Below, one piece after another: positions 1 to 11,834 of a DNA stretch of 28,547 nt; position 1 is the first letter of the stretch, and every line of letters starts with the position of its first letter. The translations under genes were made by a program, and so were the position numbers. The notes below the pieces were generated by a model. The model saw nothing but the letters and a program-made list of their open reading frames with translations, made no database searches and was not told the DNA's origin. The DNA is from Folioceros fuciformis (lineage: Eukaryota; Anthocerotophyta; Anthocerotopsida; Anthocerotales). The stretch lies in assembly GCA_049999805.1 (NCBI GenBank), contig JBNGIO010006284.1, forward strand, positions 313,454 through 342,000, in the 5' to 3' direction.

Positions 1-1129
1 ATTGTTAGCTGTGCACAATATACTAGGTAAGAGGATCATAGACTTAAAGACCATCAAAGGGTGGTTGATGTGCAATATTCCAATGTGACTCAAGCATTAT
101 AGTAGTAGTAGCAAGGTTCATTGTTAATTGGTCTTTAGTGTGAAGAATGACGACCTCAGGAACAATTTGCTGATTCTTCTCTATGGTGTAGAAGAGGATG
201 AAAGTGCAATGAGCAAGGATTGTGGGGCATTAGATCTAGCAAGAAGCCAAATGCCTTTGACAAGAGACGCCTCCTCCCTTAGGGCTAACCTCATTTTTGT
301 ATCAAATATAAGAATGCTTCGATACACTCTCAAGCGAGAAACCTTCATTAACAACATTGAGAAGTGGAATGAAACACCTTGTACCATGGTATACCTAGCT
401 ACTTGTTCCAAAAGGACATTCTTCCAATATGTTTAGTGGACAAGGTTCTATCTATGCAGTAAACATTTAAACAAGGATATGAATAAGACATCAACATTCA
501 TGGTTAAAATTACAAGTGAAAAGTTAGTAACTTAAAATAAATCAAAAAATAATACTTATATTAGTACACTCAAGTTAATGAACTTGTGGACTTAGTAGAT
601 AATGCTAAAGATATGAAAAATTCAAGCTTTAAGATTATACTTTGAATAATTGACAATAAAAAGGGTGTTGAATCTCTTAATATTTGCAGTGCTGTTAGTA
701 ATGTTAATCAAGTTGATTGACAGTCGGAACTAGTCCTAATGTGCGGCTTTGTACTTTTATAAATTGTTTAATTTATTATTGATTTTTTTATCTTGTTTTT
801 TTAATAAAATATTCGTTTCATAACAGCAAGAGAGAAGGAAGAAAGCAAATTCACCATGGCAGAATGAGAACAGAATCTTGGGCTTTGGTCAGGCCGGGGT
901 TTCAACCGGTTGCCAAGGGTTTGAGTGTTGGAGCTCTGGAAGACAAAGATGAGTCCCATCAAGAATGGACAACCCTGCAGAAGCCTGCTGAGAGACCACA
1001 CGGGCGCAGATGAACTTCATCCTCTTCTTTAGGTGACTAAGTTCACGTCCTCTTGTATAGCTCTATCTGCTGATGCAGTTACGATGGCTTGCCTTAGGTA
1101 TCTTCTATCAAGCCTGCGTCACCCGCTTT
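1..1129. other. AT-rich left spacer, no supported gene
   Basis: The first 800 bases are clearly AT-rich, with runs such as the T-rich stretch near 780-805. I see no gene. An open stretch at about 128-436 on the plus strand has no ATG near its beginning and no recognisable motif. From 800 to 1129 the composition becomes more balanced. Because the gene on the minus strand stops at 1130, this part should hold its 3' untranslated region and polyadenylation signals. No RNA gene or intact mobile element was recognised. Confidence 0.5.
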
Positions 1130-4100
1130 TCAAACTGGTGTGGACACACTGGCTAGCGACTCCTTTCCAGTGACTCCGAATTGAAGGGCTCCGAAGAATT
1201 CACTGTAATCTCGTTCTGGTGGAGGATTGCTGGGGTCAACTGTGAAAGGTTGGCTAAATGGCACTGTGCTTTTCACCTGCAGCGAAATTGGTGTCAGTAG
1301 GAGAAACGTCATACAATCCACATGGGCAGAGAGCTTTGAAACTCATCACCAGGACCTCAAAAGTCTTGCAGCACGCAGAGGGAGTAGTCAAGGCCGAAAC
1401 ACAGATGTGAGCAACTTCTTCTCTGGAGATCTTTCCCTGAAGGAGGAGGGTGTGGGAGGTGAGAGAACATCAGGACAGTTGCAACCTATTCTGCCAGCCA
1501 TGTACCGTACGTGTAACAAGAAAGTCTGGTGTTCTGCTAGCCACCGTACCGTTATGTTATCTCCCTGTTCAAACAGAAGTTCAGCCCCAGCAGGCTCCTC
1601 AGTCAGAGCACATGGCCTGACTATGGTGTAGGGAATACCACTTTCCCGGATGAGATCCTCGCCCTGCAAGAGACTTTCAGATGTGAAAACGTTTCATGCC
1701 AGGCTTCGTTGACTAATCTTCCGAAATGCACCCACCTTGAGCTTGTAGGTCAATACATATCCCAACTCTTTGTTCATGCGCACAGCCGGCGGTTGCTTGC
1801 TGAGGTCCAGTCCTGGTCTGTCTGGCCTTGTGACACCCGCAGAGCTTACATGCACAAACCTGCAGCGGTATGGGCAGAGTTTAACAGCCCAGCTGTAGAT
1901 GAATGAGTCTCTTTTCTTGTGTCATGTGAGAACCTCACCTGGGAGTGATCGGTTGCTTGAGGTACGACTTTATGCTGGAAAGTGGCAGTTCGAACGGACC
2001 AGGTTGGAAGGTGGGATTCAGCTTGCCATCAAACTCGAACTTGCTGAACATAAGCTGCCAACAGAAAAGGGCAATCAAAGCATTGTGGTACAAGCGTGCA
2101 CAGAGGTGTAACTCGCCGAGTAAGTTGTTGTCCTCACCTGCAAAGAAACAATGGAAGTTTTGTCTAGAGGTGGAGAGTCCTTCACTGTACGCGCACGGAA
2201 GATGGGTACGAACTCCGAGAATGGGAGACGAATCTACCAAGGAGAAAGGAAAAACAACATAAGACTTCAAAACACAGAGCAACCATCCGATTGATCTCAA
2301 GCAAATATGTCATCCAAAGATTTGCATCCCCGAAGACTTTCAGCTTACAGATTGCCACTCTCCATTAACTGTGTCGAAGAATGCCGTATAACCAACTGCG
2401 TCCCATTCTTCAGTGGTCCGGATAATGAGCTTGAAACGAGACCCATTCCCTTTGATTCGCAACTCCAGTCCTTCATATGCAGACAGGTCCTGAGCAGGCA
2501 CGAAGTTCTGCGAAATGCCAGGACCATCACACCATTAAGGAGAAGCACTGGGGAGTGAGGAAACACGGCATTGTTCATACACCAGTTGTCGCTAGACCTT
2601 TGTTCGCACACTTGCAAAACCTCCATTGTTGTCAGTTGACACAAAACCTACATAAAGGCAGTCGCCAGTTTCAGATGTTATTGGCACATCAGTTGAACGC
2701 AGAAATGTATGCGATGTAGATTCCCATGATCTCGTTCCAAGAAGGCTTCACGCTCAAGCATTAGGCTCGAGAAGAGAAACAACCTTTGAACAGACCCACT
2801 GGGCCGCCTGTTTCCCCGTCTCCTTTGCTGATTTGCAGTGAGCTTTGACTAACTCCTCCCATCACAACATCGTCCAAAGATCCCCAAGCCGGCCCGACCG
2901 GGAGTCCATTTCCTGCGAACAGAAGCATCAGCTCCATAGCCTCATATACATATCTATCTGGACTGCAACAACATGGGAGGACAGCTGAATCATATCATAC
3001 CATCGAACGAGAACAGTGTCTTGCCTTCAGCAAATCCCAAATGTTCTTTCACTGCTTCAAGGAGATTTTGCATGCCAAAGTATTCCACAGCCTCCGGGGT
3101 ATCGCCTTTAACCTGTGTCCCTGGTCAGAGACCACAGTTGCGATACCATGAACCAAAGACGCATACAGAAAACATCTGAGCACATACCTCTGGATCGAAG
3201 AATTTGATTCCCTGTCCACAATCATTGTGAAATTCCTCAGATCGCTCATACAGACATCAGCCACCCCAACCATACCATGCAATGCCTTGATAAGGGTACC
3301 TGGTAGTATTTCTGTCTGTCCGCAGTATCACCCTCCTTGGGTCCAACGATTACTGCTGCCGCATTGATCACCCTCTTGACCCCGACAAAATATTCAGGAA
3401 GCAAGGTAGCTTTTTGTGTAATGTCTGCAGCAACCTGAAGAGTGTATTAGAATCATCTACAACTCACAAGCAAGCAAGCTAATGGACACATACACGAGTT
3501 GCGGGCTGCCCGTAAATCACACAATTGAGAAAATGCAGACCACTTACAATGTCCACATCAAGGCCTAACAACGCTTTCGCCTTCTCCATATTCCGGACCT
3601 ACCCAAATCTCCCGTCAGTGGAGAATCCTGAAGAACTGCATCACAATGCATGAGAAATTTTGGCATACCAGAGCCCTCACAGCAACTCCTTTACTTCGCA
3701 GAACCTTCACTACCCTCTTCCCTACTCCTCCAGTAGCACCAGTCACAAGGACCACTTCCTGAGTTTTGCTGGCATCCGATTTCTTGATTGGCTCATCTTT
3801 AGGACCAAAGATTTTCTCCATAGCCGATTGCACCAGCTTGTGGAATCCACACAAAGAGTCTCAGCTCAAATGCCGAGACTTGTATGTACACGAAAACACC
3901 GTCCTGGCTCCACGAACAGATAACTCACCTTTCCTACAGAAGGCGGTTCATTGAAGAAAAACACAGTCTGCACAAATCTACCAAAATCCCAAGGCTGTCG
4001 GCCCCCGTCCGCCCGTACAGGAGAGTAACCCGTGGACAGGGACCTGCCCAAGTGCCTCCTGGAGCCCACAACCTGCACCTGCCTGTCCTTCCTTGCTACA

Positions 4101-4372
4101 TACAGGCCTGAATATTCAGGGAGGGGGCTGAGACAGGGTCTAGTAGAAGACCAGGCCGTAGCACTGGTGGGGAAAGATGCAACCTACATCCGGCATGAAC
4201 CAAAATGGGTCACAATCAGGAACGCTCCTTCTCCTCCCAGGAAGTCTCCTCTCACAGCCAAGAGATGAATTCCCAGAACTGCTTCAGATACCTGTCCGTT
4301 CGGCTGCAGTAGGCAAAGACAGGGGGCCAACATGGATGCCGTCGAGCAACGAGTCGTGGTTTGCAACTGCAT
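1130..4372 (-). CDS. Plastid NAD(P)-binding Rossmann / CIA30-domain protein, At4g18810 type
   Basis: I could splice a complete 613-residue protein from 16 exons with GT-AG borders and matching phases: 4372-4292, 4183-3929, 3836-3669, 3598-3548, 3434-3300, 3211-3188, 3112-3001, 2912-2784, 2647-2598, 2507-2349, 2233-2138, 2054-1939, 1859-1736, 1663-1550, 1436-1356, 1276-1130. Residues 1 to about 80 are rich in Ser, Thr and Arg and look like a plastid transit peptide. A conserved WDFGRFVQT segment follows. The nucleotide-binding loop TGATGGVGK lies at about 144-152. A CIA30 domain (WGSLDDVVMGGVS, then NNGGFASVRTK, YEGLELRIKG and LMFSKFEFDGKLNP) occupies about 280-470. The second Rossmann half follows (FVHVSSAGVTRP, then IPYTIVRPCALTEEPAG at about 511-527). 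So an atypical SDR is split by an inserted CIA30 domain, as in Arabidopsis At4g18810 (about 600 residues) and, more distantly, HCF173, which acts in psbA translation. The exact role of the At4g18810 group is not known to me; a thylakoid or photosystem biogenesis role is inference. The start is the first ATG of exon 1. Exon 6 is only 24 bases. Confidence 0.93.
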
Positions 4373-5352
4373 CGCACCAGCTGATCCGTATAACGGAGTT
4401 TCACACTCAATCCACGAATTTTATCGATTCAGCCACTGGAAATGCTCTGCACCTGGTCCTCTCCGGCAGACTAAGCCCGATTCCCTCTGGACAAATGAAT
4501 CAAATGCTGCATTTCATTCACTCATAGCAAGTGCGAATTGCACGTTCAGGGGAATCCCCCCACTTCAATGCATTCCAAGCAGGGCAACAAAGAGACACAA
4601 CGAAATGTGGGCTACACCACAATCCTCACCTCAATGCGGACGAGCCGATTCCAGTTGTCTTCGATGCATCAAGGAACTTGTGGCACCAACGCATGAGGCT
4701 CTTATCTCATACCCGCTCGTAGCGACACGTGGCGACAAACGATTATGCAGTGTGATACATACTTCCTTTCGCTTTTGTCAAAGCAAGTGTGATAACGAAG
4801 GGCGTACCTGTGAGGCAGTACCAGCTCCCAAATGGAGAAGATGATACCTCTCAGCAGCTATCGCAGCTGCTGGCTATGGGGTTTGTAAAGCAGCGCCTGT
4901 CAAGCAAGCTGATCATGTAAGTTTACTTTCTGGTGTTGTGTGAAAATGGGCTTCATCTTTTCCATTTTGGAGCTGGTAGTGGATTCATTTTCTAGATCTC
5001 CTGCTGCTGCTCGGCTTCTGGAAACTGTCCTACACAAGAAGGATTCTTGAATTGATCAATGCCAAGCATGATTCTTGAATTGAAGAATGTTCCTGAATGT
5101 TCGTACAAGGCAAGATGAAGCTAAGGAGGTTCTCGACAGGGGGTACACATGTTATGATATAATGTGGTCTGTACGGCTGGGACTGGTTTTCTCCAGAAGT
5201 ATATGCCCCCGACTCGTTCCATCTGCTCCAAAATCACGGCACAAGCAACGTGCTGGTCGGGCAAGGAATGCAGTCGGGAGAAGGAATCGGGTGGAATTCC
5301 ACATGAGCTCTGGCTACACCTAGATCCGTTCATCTATTCCATGCCAACACAT
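4373..5352. other. Spacer between two minus-strand genes
   Basis: This stretch should contain the promoter and 5' leader of the CIA30 gene (right of 4372) and the 3' untranslated region of the diterpene cyclase (left of 5353). A long plus-strand open frame at about 4332-4844 overlaps the first exon of the CIA30 gene in antisense and shows no motif, so I did not call it. A short near-duplication of an ATTCTTGAATTGA-type sequence occurs at about 5042-5085. Nothing else was recognised. Confidence 0.45.
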
Positions 5353-8300
5353 TTAGCATACTGGCTGATACAGGAGCCTGTGGGCATGTTCCCGGATAGC
5401 AGCCCGGCCGTTCCCATGTTCAGGTGGGTGAAGGAGATGCATGACCCTGGCCATGTGGAAGAAGAGTTTCTTGTAGCTTTGGGGAAGGTGGGGTCTTTGC
5501 AGCAGCGCATAGGAACGTGTCAGTTCCTGCATATTGGTGTCGATGACGGCACGCAGCTGAGCAACCGCCTCCTCTTGAGTCTTCTCCGGATGCGCTGTCA
5601 TGTAGATGACAAGGCTTTGGGCAGGATGGCGGCAGTTGGGTTGAGTTTGGTTGTCGGGCAAGTCCTTGGACAGGAGGCCGATGATGTTCACCCTCTGCAT
5701 TAGTGTCGTGAACTCCTCGTCTTCCATGCTCTCGTCACTTACAGTGTCCCCCGTGAAAAACATGGATGGTAGCATGACACATTCTAGAGCATTTGAGGGC
5801 CCTGCTTTCTCCAGGTATTCCTCCCACTCCGGAATTATGTCTTGTTGTTCCCACTCCAGCTTCACCAGGCATGAGTCGATCCACCGCTTGTACTGGAGAA
5901 GGTAAAATTGCACGCATGCGACGTGTGTTAGCCTAGTTCGAGATGTCAGGTTGCTCGTGAATGTGATACAGGAAACATCGATCCGGGATCAGCTGTGAAG
6001 GAGGGCTCTTGTGACTTACTGTGGCTACGAGGTGCTTGGAGATGTCTCGGCCCTGAGCCACATATGCTTCCGCAGCGATTGCGTTGATGGTGTTGTAGAG
6101 ACTCATGAATGCGGTGGCCTGTCTTTTGTCGTTGCTCTGGATGAGTTCTGGATTCCACCTGCAATCAATCATATACATGTTCCAACGATCAGCCACCACT
6201 GTTCACAGTCAGGTGGCTCTCGACCATTTTGCAACAGCATGAACAGAACCATGTACCTGTCCACAGCAGCTCTGAATTGTCTGAGGTCCTGAATGGACGC
6301 GCCTTCTGCAGCCTGGAAGTAAGTGTGGAGAGCAGCAGTGAGCACTGCGTTCTGAGTCCACACTTTCCGAGCCATGCTGAGCTCAGGCTCGTACATGTTG
6401 GCAGCGGCTGTGGCGAAGCAGTCTTCAATCTCTTGCCTCGAAACAGATAGCTCCCCAAGATTGAGTTCCGTATGCCACCTGGTTTCATGACAAACGTATG
6501 AAGATTTTGAGCTCAGGTTAGGTAAGGCTGCCGTCAGAGAGGTCCAGATTACGGACGGTGGTCACGTTTCGAGAGACAGCAGCAGTTTGCAACAACTTCG
6601 TGGAAATTCTTGGAAACTACCTGACGAGCTCCTCGAGCTCCTCCCGGTGCTGTCGTTGGCACATGTTGTAGTCGGCCATGGCCAGGTCGAGAAATGTTGG
6701 GTTGTGGACGTAAGGCATTCTGATCGTTCAGTGCAAACGGAGGTGAGCATCCAAGAAACACAGCAACAATGTTCTCATGACCAACCATGAGCCATGCTAA
6801 GCTAAGATTCCACGAATGTGGTGAGACAGAGATGTGAGGACCTTGCTCGTCGGAAAGATGGAGAGGTCACTTACTTGTAGAGGGACTTGCCGATCCAGAT
6901 GTCATCACTGCCATAGTGCGCCAGGTACGCCCTGGTCTCAAAACGAGGCAGGCTAGCGTAGAAAGGATACGTCAGAGCGTATTCCACCTCTCCCGGCAGG
7001 TCCTTGGTGATGATCCATTTGTCGGAGATGTCGTTATTGCGCCACTTCTCGTCCAGAAAGCTGCGGGTGAATGTCCGCGCTTTTCCCAACAAGCCTTCTC
7101 CTGGGAAGAGCGTCTGCGACGCTCTGTACAGGTTGAACATGCCTGTCACGGCCTGCCCCGACTGCCCAGCAAAGCAGAAGAACTCGTCGTCCTTGTTGAA
7201 GAGCCGAAACACCTCCGGAGAAACATCGTATCCGTGCAGGCGAAGCAGGCGGAAGCCCATGGCCGTGTCGTCGACGTCGGTGACCACGGCGCCCCGGGCC
7301 CAGGCAACACCCCTCGATTCCCAGTTCTGGTACACGTAGTCGAGGCAGGTTCGGATCTCCATCTGGAAGTGGCGAGCGATGCCCAGACGTTGCAACCGGT
7401 CCACGATCCACATGTGCTCGAACATGTCGACAGGGTAGACGTTGGGCACTGGATGCGTGCACAAGAAGCATGAGCACAAGAGAATCCGAGCTCACTCCGG
7501 ATCCTGAATTCAACCATGACCAGTGCTAGTACTGGTCTTGTGGAGTGTGAACCAATACCTGCATTGTCGAACTGCTCAAGCACAGAGTTGAGGTACTGGA
7601 GGCACTTTTGATCGCCTGTGTGCATCAGAGCACATGCGGTGGATGCTGGGGAGCACAGGAAGGAGCCGTCCTTGGATTGCAGTTTGAGCAAACGTTCCCA
7701 ATCCACCAGGTGGCGGAGGCCCTCCAGCGAGTGCAGCAGAGTGGTGGGATATGTGTGGAGAATTTCCATGGGGATCCTGCAAGCAAGCAAGGAGGGATGG
7801 CATTGCTTTCAAGGTCTGGCTTGGAATCCTCAGGAAGGCTCCGAAACCCAACGTGCAGAGGACGTTCACGGTAGTGATTGACATCACTCACTTGTTGAGC
7901 TTTCGGTCTCTTTCCTCCAGAATTTTGTGGGTGATGGGAGAGTCGTAGGGAAGGTCGAGGCCCAGGTCTCTGGCGTCATCCATCATGGCAGGAAACACAA
8001 TCTCGAATCCGATGGGCATATGAGCCTCTGGCTCGTCGGCAATCCGGTGCAGGTTTTGTGTGATGAAGTCACACCCTGTCCACACACAACCACGGACTGT
8101 CAGATCAGGACGCGCCACATCGGGAGATTCTCCCCGTTCCTGACGAAGCCAGAGAGATGCAGCTCCCACGAGGATGCACGAGGATAGTCAACTTTCTCTT
8201 GCTAAGAGAAGGAGACGAGGCCGCACCTCTCGTCACATTGTCGTTTCCAATGCCCCAAGTTCTGAGGGCCACAACACAGGCCACCGTGTTAACCACCCGG

Positions 8301-9084
8301 TCGTACGCAGAGAAGAGATCGGCCTCGCCCCACGAGCCGTCTGCCAGCTGGTTTTGCATGATCCAGTCCAGCGATCTTGGGAACTGCGGCTGGTCCGACT
8401 TGTCCAAGGCCGGCACCAGTGCCACCCAGGCGGTGTCGTAGGCGCTGATGGAGATCTGCCCATCGCCCATGTTTCTGAACATGTCGCGGACGGTGGCAAT
8501 CCATTCCTCTGGCCTGATTGTCGCCGCCTCCGAGCTGCTGTCCAGGGAAGACGAACCCACAAGGGGTTGCTCTAGCTCACAGCCCACCTTCCAATCCGAC
8601 CACAGCCCTGCAGCTGCTCCCACAATCGCTTCCCACATTCAGCTCCTGCTCTCAATCACTAGCAACGATTCCACTTTACAACAACAGCATGCTTCAAGTG
8701 CTGCGCACAGCTCGCGTCACCTGAAGCATTGGCAGATGCAGCAGCCTCCGCCTTGGGCCGGTTACTCGCAGACCTGTCACCTGCGGACAAGGCATCTCTC
8801 AGTGCGCAAGTTCCCCACATCGCCCAACATATCGACACACACATCTCCAAAGCCGTCCACCCTCAAGCAAGCATTCAGTCAAAGTCCCTGGTCTGATCGC
8901 CCAGACTGACGAGAAACATACCGAGCTCAGCCGCAATGGTAGCTGCCAGGGCGACATCACGAGTGCGCACCCCTCGGACGTGTATTAAGCCGGCCACATT
9001 CTGTTTGTGAATTTTCCGCAAACCAGTGTGGGTGGGCAGCAAAGCTCCTGCGATGCTCCAGGCCTGAGCTTGGGCGGCTGCCAT
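5353..9084 (-). CDS. Class II diterpene cyclase, probable ent-copalyl diphosphate synthase with dead class I domain
   Basis: This enzyme should protonate and cyclise geranylgeranyl diphosphate to copalyl diphosphate in plastids, the entry to gibberellin/kaurene-type diterpenoids. Exons on the minus strand: 9084-8922, 8780-8721 (tentative), 8613 or 8607-8227, 8075-7892, 7776-7559, 7448-6875, 6719-6621, 6478-6257, 6158-6020, 5892-5353. Phases agree and give about 861 residues, normal for a gamma-beta-alpha plant diterpene synthase. Residues 1 to about 75 look like a transit peptide. Then come SAYDTAWVALVP (about 131-142), a LADGSWGE motif, TTLLHSLEG with His at about 280, VPNVYPVD with Asn at about 340, and the class II acid motif DVDD at about 395-398. 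The His/Asn pair is the catalytic base dyad described for ent-CPP synthases. The class I DDxxD site is HTYFQ (6327-6313), and the NSE/DTE site reads KDLPDNQTQ, having lost its first Asn and its Glu. I therefore call it monofunctional class II. The first ATG in frame is at 9084. The exon 2/3 borders are least certain. Confidence 0.92.
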
Positions 9085-11284
9085 GGCTCGGAATCGGATA
9101 CCTTGGTGCGGGCTTAAGCTTGCGCTTGCTGGTGAAGACACGCCTTGCAGCACCTTCCTCACAGATGCTTCCAGACGTGCGGCTGGCGATCACAGCACGC
9201 AAGAGCTCCTGCCTGCCCTGCCCTGCCCTTCTCAGTCTCCGAAGAAGCAAAAGCGAATTCTGTTCGAGATCCAGAGGCTCTATGTCCTGCACTGCAACGA
9301 TGAGGCGGCAGGGGGTTCTGAACCGGCGAACTTGTTTGCAGGCGGCAGCCAAAGGAATGTTCATGTGGTGTCGTAGACGTACCCTGGCGGTGGCTCTTAA
9401 AGGCCGTCGGTTGGGCTATCCACGGAAACGACAGACGCGCGCAGTTTCCGCGATCCATGGTGATACATTCTCAGAAGTGTGTGAAGGGGCCCGACTTCTG
9501 TGTTTTTGACTAACCTCGTCCTTGCCGTTCAATGGCCCACGCTGTTTCCTTGCACGGAGCAACAAGCTGACGGTGTAACTGTAAGTGTGTGGATGAACCA
9601 AGAGGAGTTCGTGCTCCACGAACTTACTTCTCACCATCTTGTTTGCAGCATCTCATCTCACCCAAGTCTAATCCGCATTTCTCAGGCTTCCTAACATGTT
9701 CAGCCGTCAATGGTAGTGAGATTCAAAAAAGAGAGAGAAGCAGAGGAAGAGGAATAAAGACGAAGACGAAGACGCAGAGGAGAAAGGATGATGAACAAGG
9801 AGGAAGAAGACCAAGTCTGCAGTGGTCCACTCTAACGTGACCTAACATTGTTCCAGCCGTGAGACCTTAGCAACTGGTACAATGGTTCGCCCCACTTGCA
9901 CTTGGGGGCATCCACTCCGTCCAAGTACATACCCTCATCCGACTACCGATTTACGCGCAAGAAACGGGAACTTTGATGCCTGAGACACCACAAAGCCTGG
10001 TGGGTGTGACAAAAAGGTTGACCCAGGTGCAGCACATGGAACAGTGTGCTAAAGTAGTACCTTGGACTCGTCAAGGTCTTGAGATTTCGTGTCTTTCTCT
10101 ATGCAGATGCATTATTCTGTGCATTTCTTGGACTCATTCGGATTCCCATCTGGCGTCTCGTCCCAATTCTGTGGATGAAATTTCTGACAGCGGGTTCAAT
10201 TTGAACTGATTGCTGATCACGAAACGTGTACTCCATTCTTGGTCTGAAGTGGAGCGGTGACCACCAGTGTGTTATGTTGCTCTGTAGTGGATGAACAAAA
10301 GATCTGCAGAATTCGGTGTGGAACAGGCCTGGGGATGTGGTTCAAACAAAATCTTCACGGGAAGACCAAGGGAAGGAAATTTGAGCTGAGCGGGCCTGGA
10401 GGATTTTCCTTGAACTGGGCAGGGATGGCACAGGGACAAGACGGCCCGTTCGGAGGTGAGGCGCTTCCCAGAACGTCAAATGGAAGAGCATCTCCTCAAG
10501 TTCAGAGAACTGATAAAACTCTCCTACGCTGGATGATAAGAGACCTGACAGGATTCTCGTGCCTTTCACATCCAGTCAGTTGTCTCAATCTACCACGGTT
10601 TCGTCAGGATTGCGGCTTCTTGGGCATGTTCCAAACCCATCACCCATGTTCACGATTGGTTTCGGAGCAGTTCAGGACCCAGGATCGTGACGTTCCCTCC
10701 CCCGCGCTGGAGAAGGGCAAGTGCGAAGTTCCATAGCCGGAGGTCACAAAAATTGTGGTGCCCAAGGCTATACGACATCAGTCATGTGCATGTGAAAGTC
10801 ATGGGGAACTCGAGCCACGGTGCCGAGTTCTGTCCGTTAACCGATCCCAAAGCTTGTAGACCTGACCTGCTCCTTCCCAGCAGCTGCAATCAGGTGGGAC
10901 CTTGACTTCAGCGTACACAGCTGGTCACCAACTACTACCGGCCGGACGTCTCTCCCATGGGAACGATCTACTTCAGCAAACGAACCGTCTTGGCTGCCAG
11001 CCTACGTAAATGAATCTGAAACCCACCAGCCTGACAAAAAGTATTCATGGACGTGACAACATTTGTAGATCAACATGCCAGCCAACCGACTGCCTAAGAG
11101 AAAGCGGCTGCCTATCCCCATCGCATGATCTACCAACCACACAATTCTTTTCAGGAATTCGATAGATAACCAGACAAGTATGAAGAATGTGGGAGGAATT
11201 GCTAAACTCAAAATCACCAGAATATCGAGTCCGGATCAAGAATACTATAAGCTATCATTTATCACAATCCTCATCCATCCTAGT
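9085..11284. other. Spacer upstream of the cyclase, no supported gene
   Basis: The part next to 9084 should hold the 5' leader and promoter of the minus-strand cyclase. A purine-rich tract with GAAGAC-type short repeats lies at about 9721-9800. Several open stretches of 60 to 160 codons exist on both strands (for example plus strand 10257-10736), but none shows a conserved motif or splice-consistent continuation. No RNA gene or intact transposon was recognised. Confidence 0.4.
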
Positions 11285-11633
11285 CTAATCAACAGATTCT
11301 GGATTCCCAATACCATGTTCCTCACAAGTAGCACTGGCTCCTCTATCACCATCTCCAATATGTTGAATAACCTTTACACTTATATGACTATTAGTGACAT
11401 CTTGATTGCTATTACTAATTTGAGCATTACGATCATCAAATTGCATTGAAGATGGGTTTTTCAATCTTGAACCTTCTATCAATGAAACGAAAATATACTC
11501 TCGTCCAAAAGATTGTTCATGGGAGGCTAAGAAATCTCCAATGCTACTACCAAACATGGAGTCATATGGGGTCCAATAACCTTCAGGTTGATCACTTGGT
11601 AACTCAATGATTGTATAAGAATTCATGATTATA

Positions 11634-11834
11634 TCACTCTTGTTGGCATGAAACATGCCTAGGACCACAAACCAACCATCTTTCAAGACAAGCTTTATGA
11701 AAAGTATGTTGGCATAGATTGGGTTTCATAATCTCTTCAGCTAACGTCATAGGATCAAGACAGATCACACACGGTGCTTCTTCACCATCTTCATCTTGAA
11801 ACACATATGTTGAGAGACCTAGTGATAGGTCCAT
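11634..11834 (-). pseudogene. Degenerate RING-H2 finger gene fragment
   Basis: From an ATG at 11834 the minus strand encodes about 66 residues with the first six RING-H2 zinc ligands: CVIC, a 15-residue loop, then CQHTFHKAC followed by LERW. This is the C-x2-C ... C-x-H-x2-H-x2-C pattern of ubiquitin E3 ligases. The last ligand pair (C-x2-C) is missing: the frame reads HVSCQQE and stops. The sequence just before the stop would fit a normal CPxC-type ending if about four bases had been lost. A different minus-strand frame then stays open from about 11686 to 11285, with an ordinary-looking polar protein sequence that could be the displaced C-terminal part. I infer a pseudogene. An unrecognised intron at the break is the main alternative. 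Confidence 0.5.

Noticed and set aside
128-436. Plus-strand open stretch of about 102 codons
   Set aside because: It has no ATG near its beginning, no motif, and lies in AT-rich DNA without splice partners.
4332-4844. Plus-strand open stretch of 170 codons
   Set aside because: It overlaps the well-supported first exon of the CIA30 gene in antisense and has no recognisable domain; its Cys and His are scattered.
1130-9084. Idea of a diterpenoid gene cluster on the left side
   Set aside because: Only one terpene synthase is present. The neighbouring CIA30-type gene is a general plastid protein, and no cytochrome P450, dehydrogenase, methyltransferase or transporter was seen.
10257-10736. Plus-strand open stretch of 159 codons
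   Set aside because: No domain, no codon pattern that stands out, and no continuation by splicing was found.
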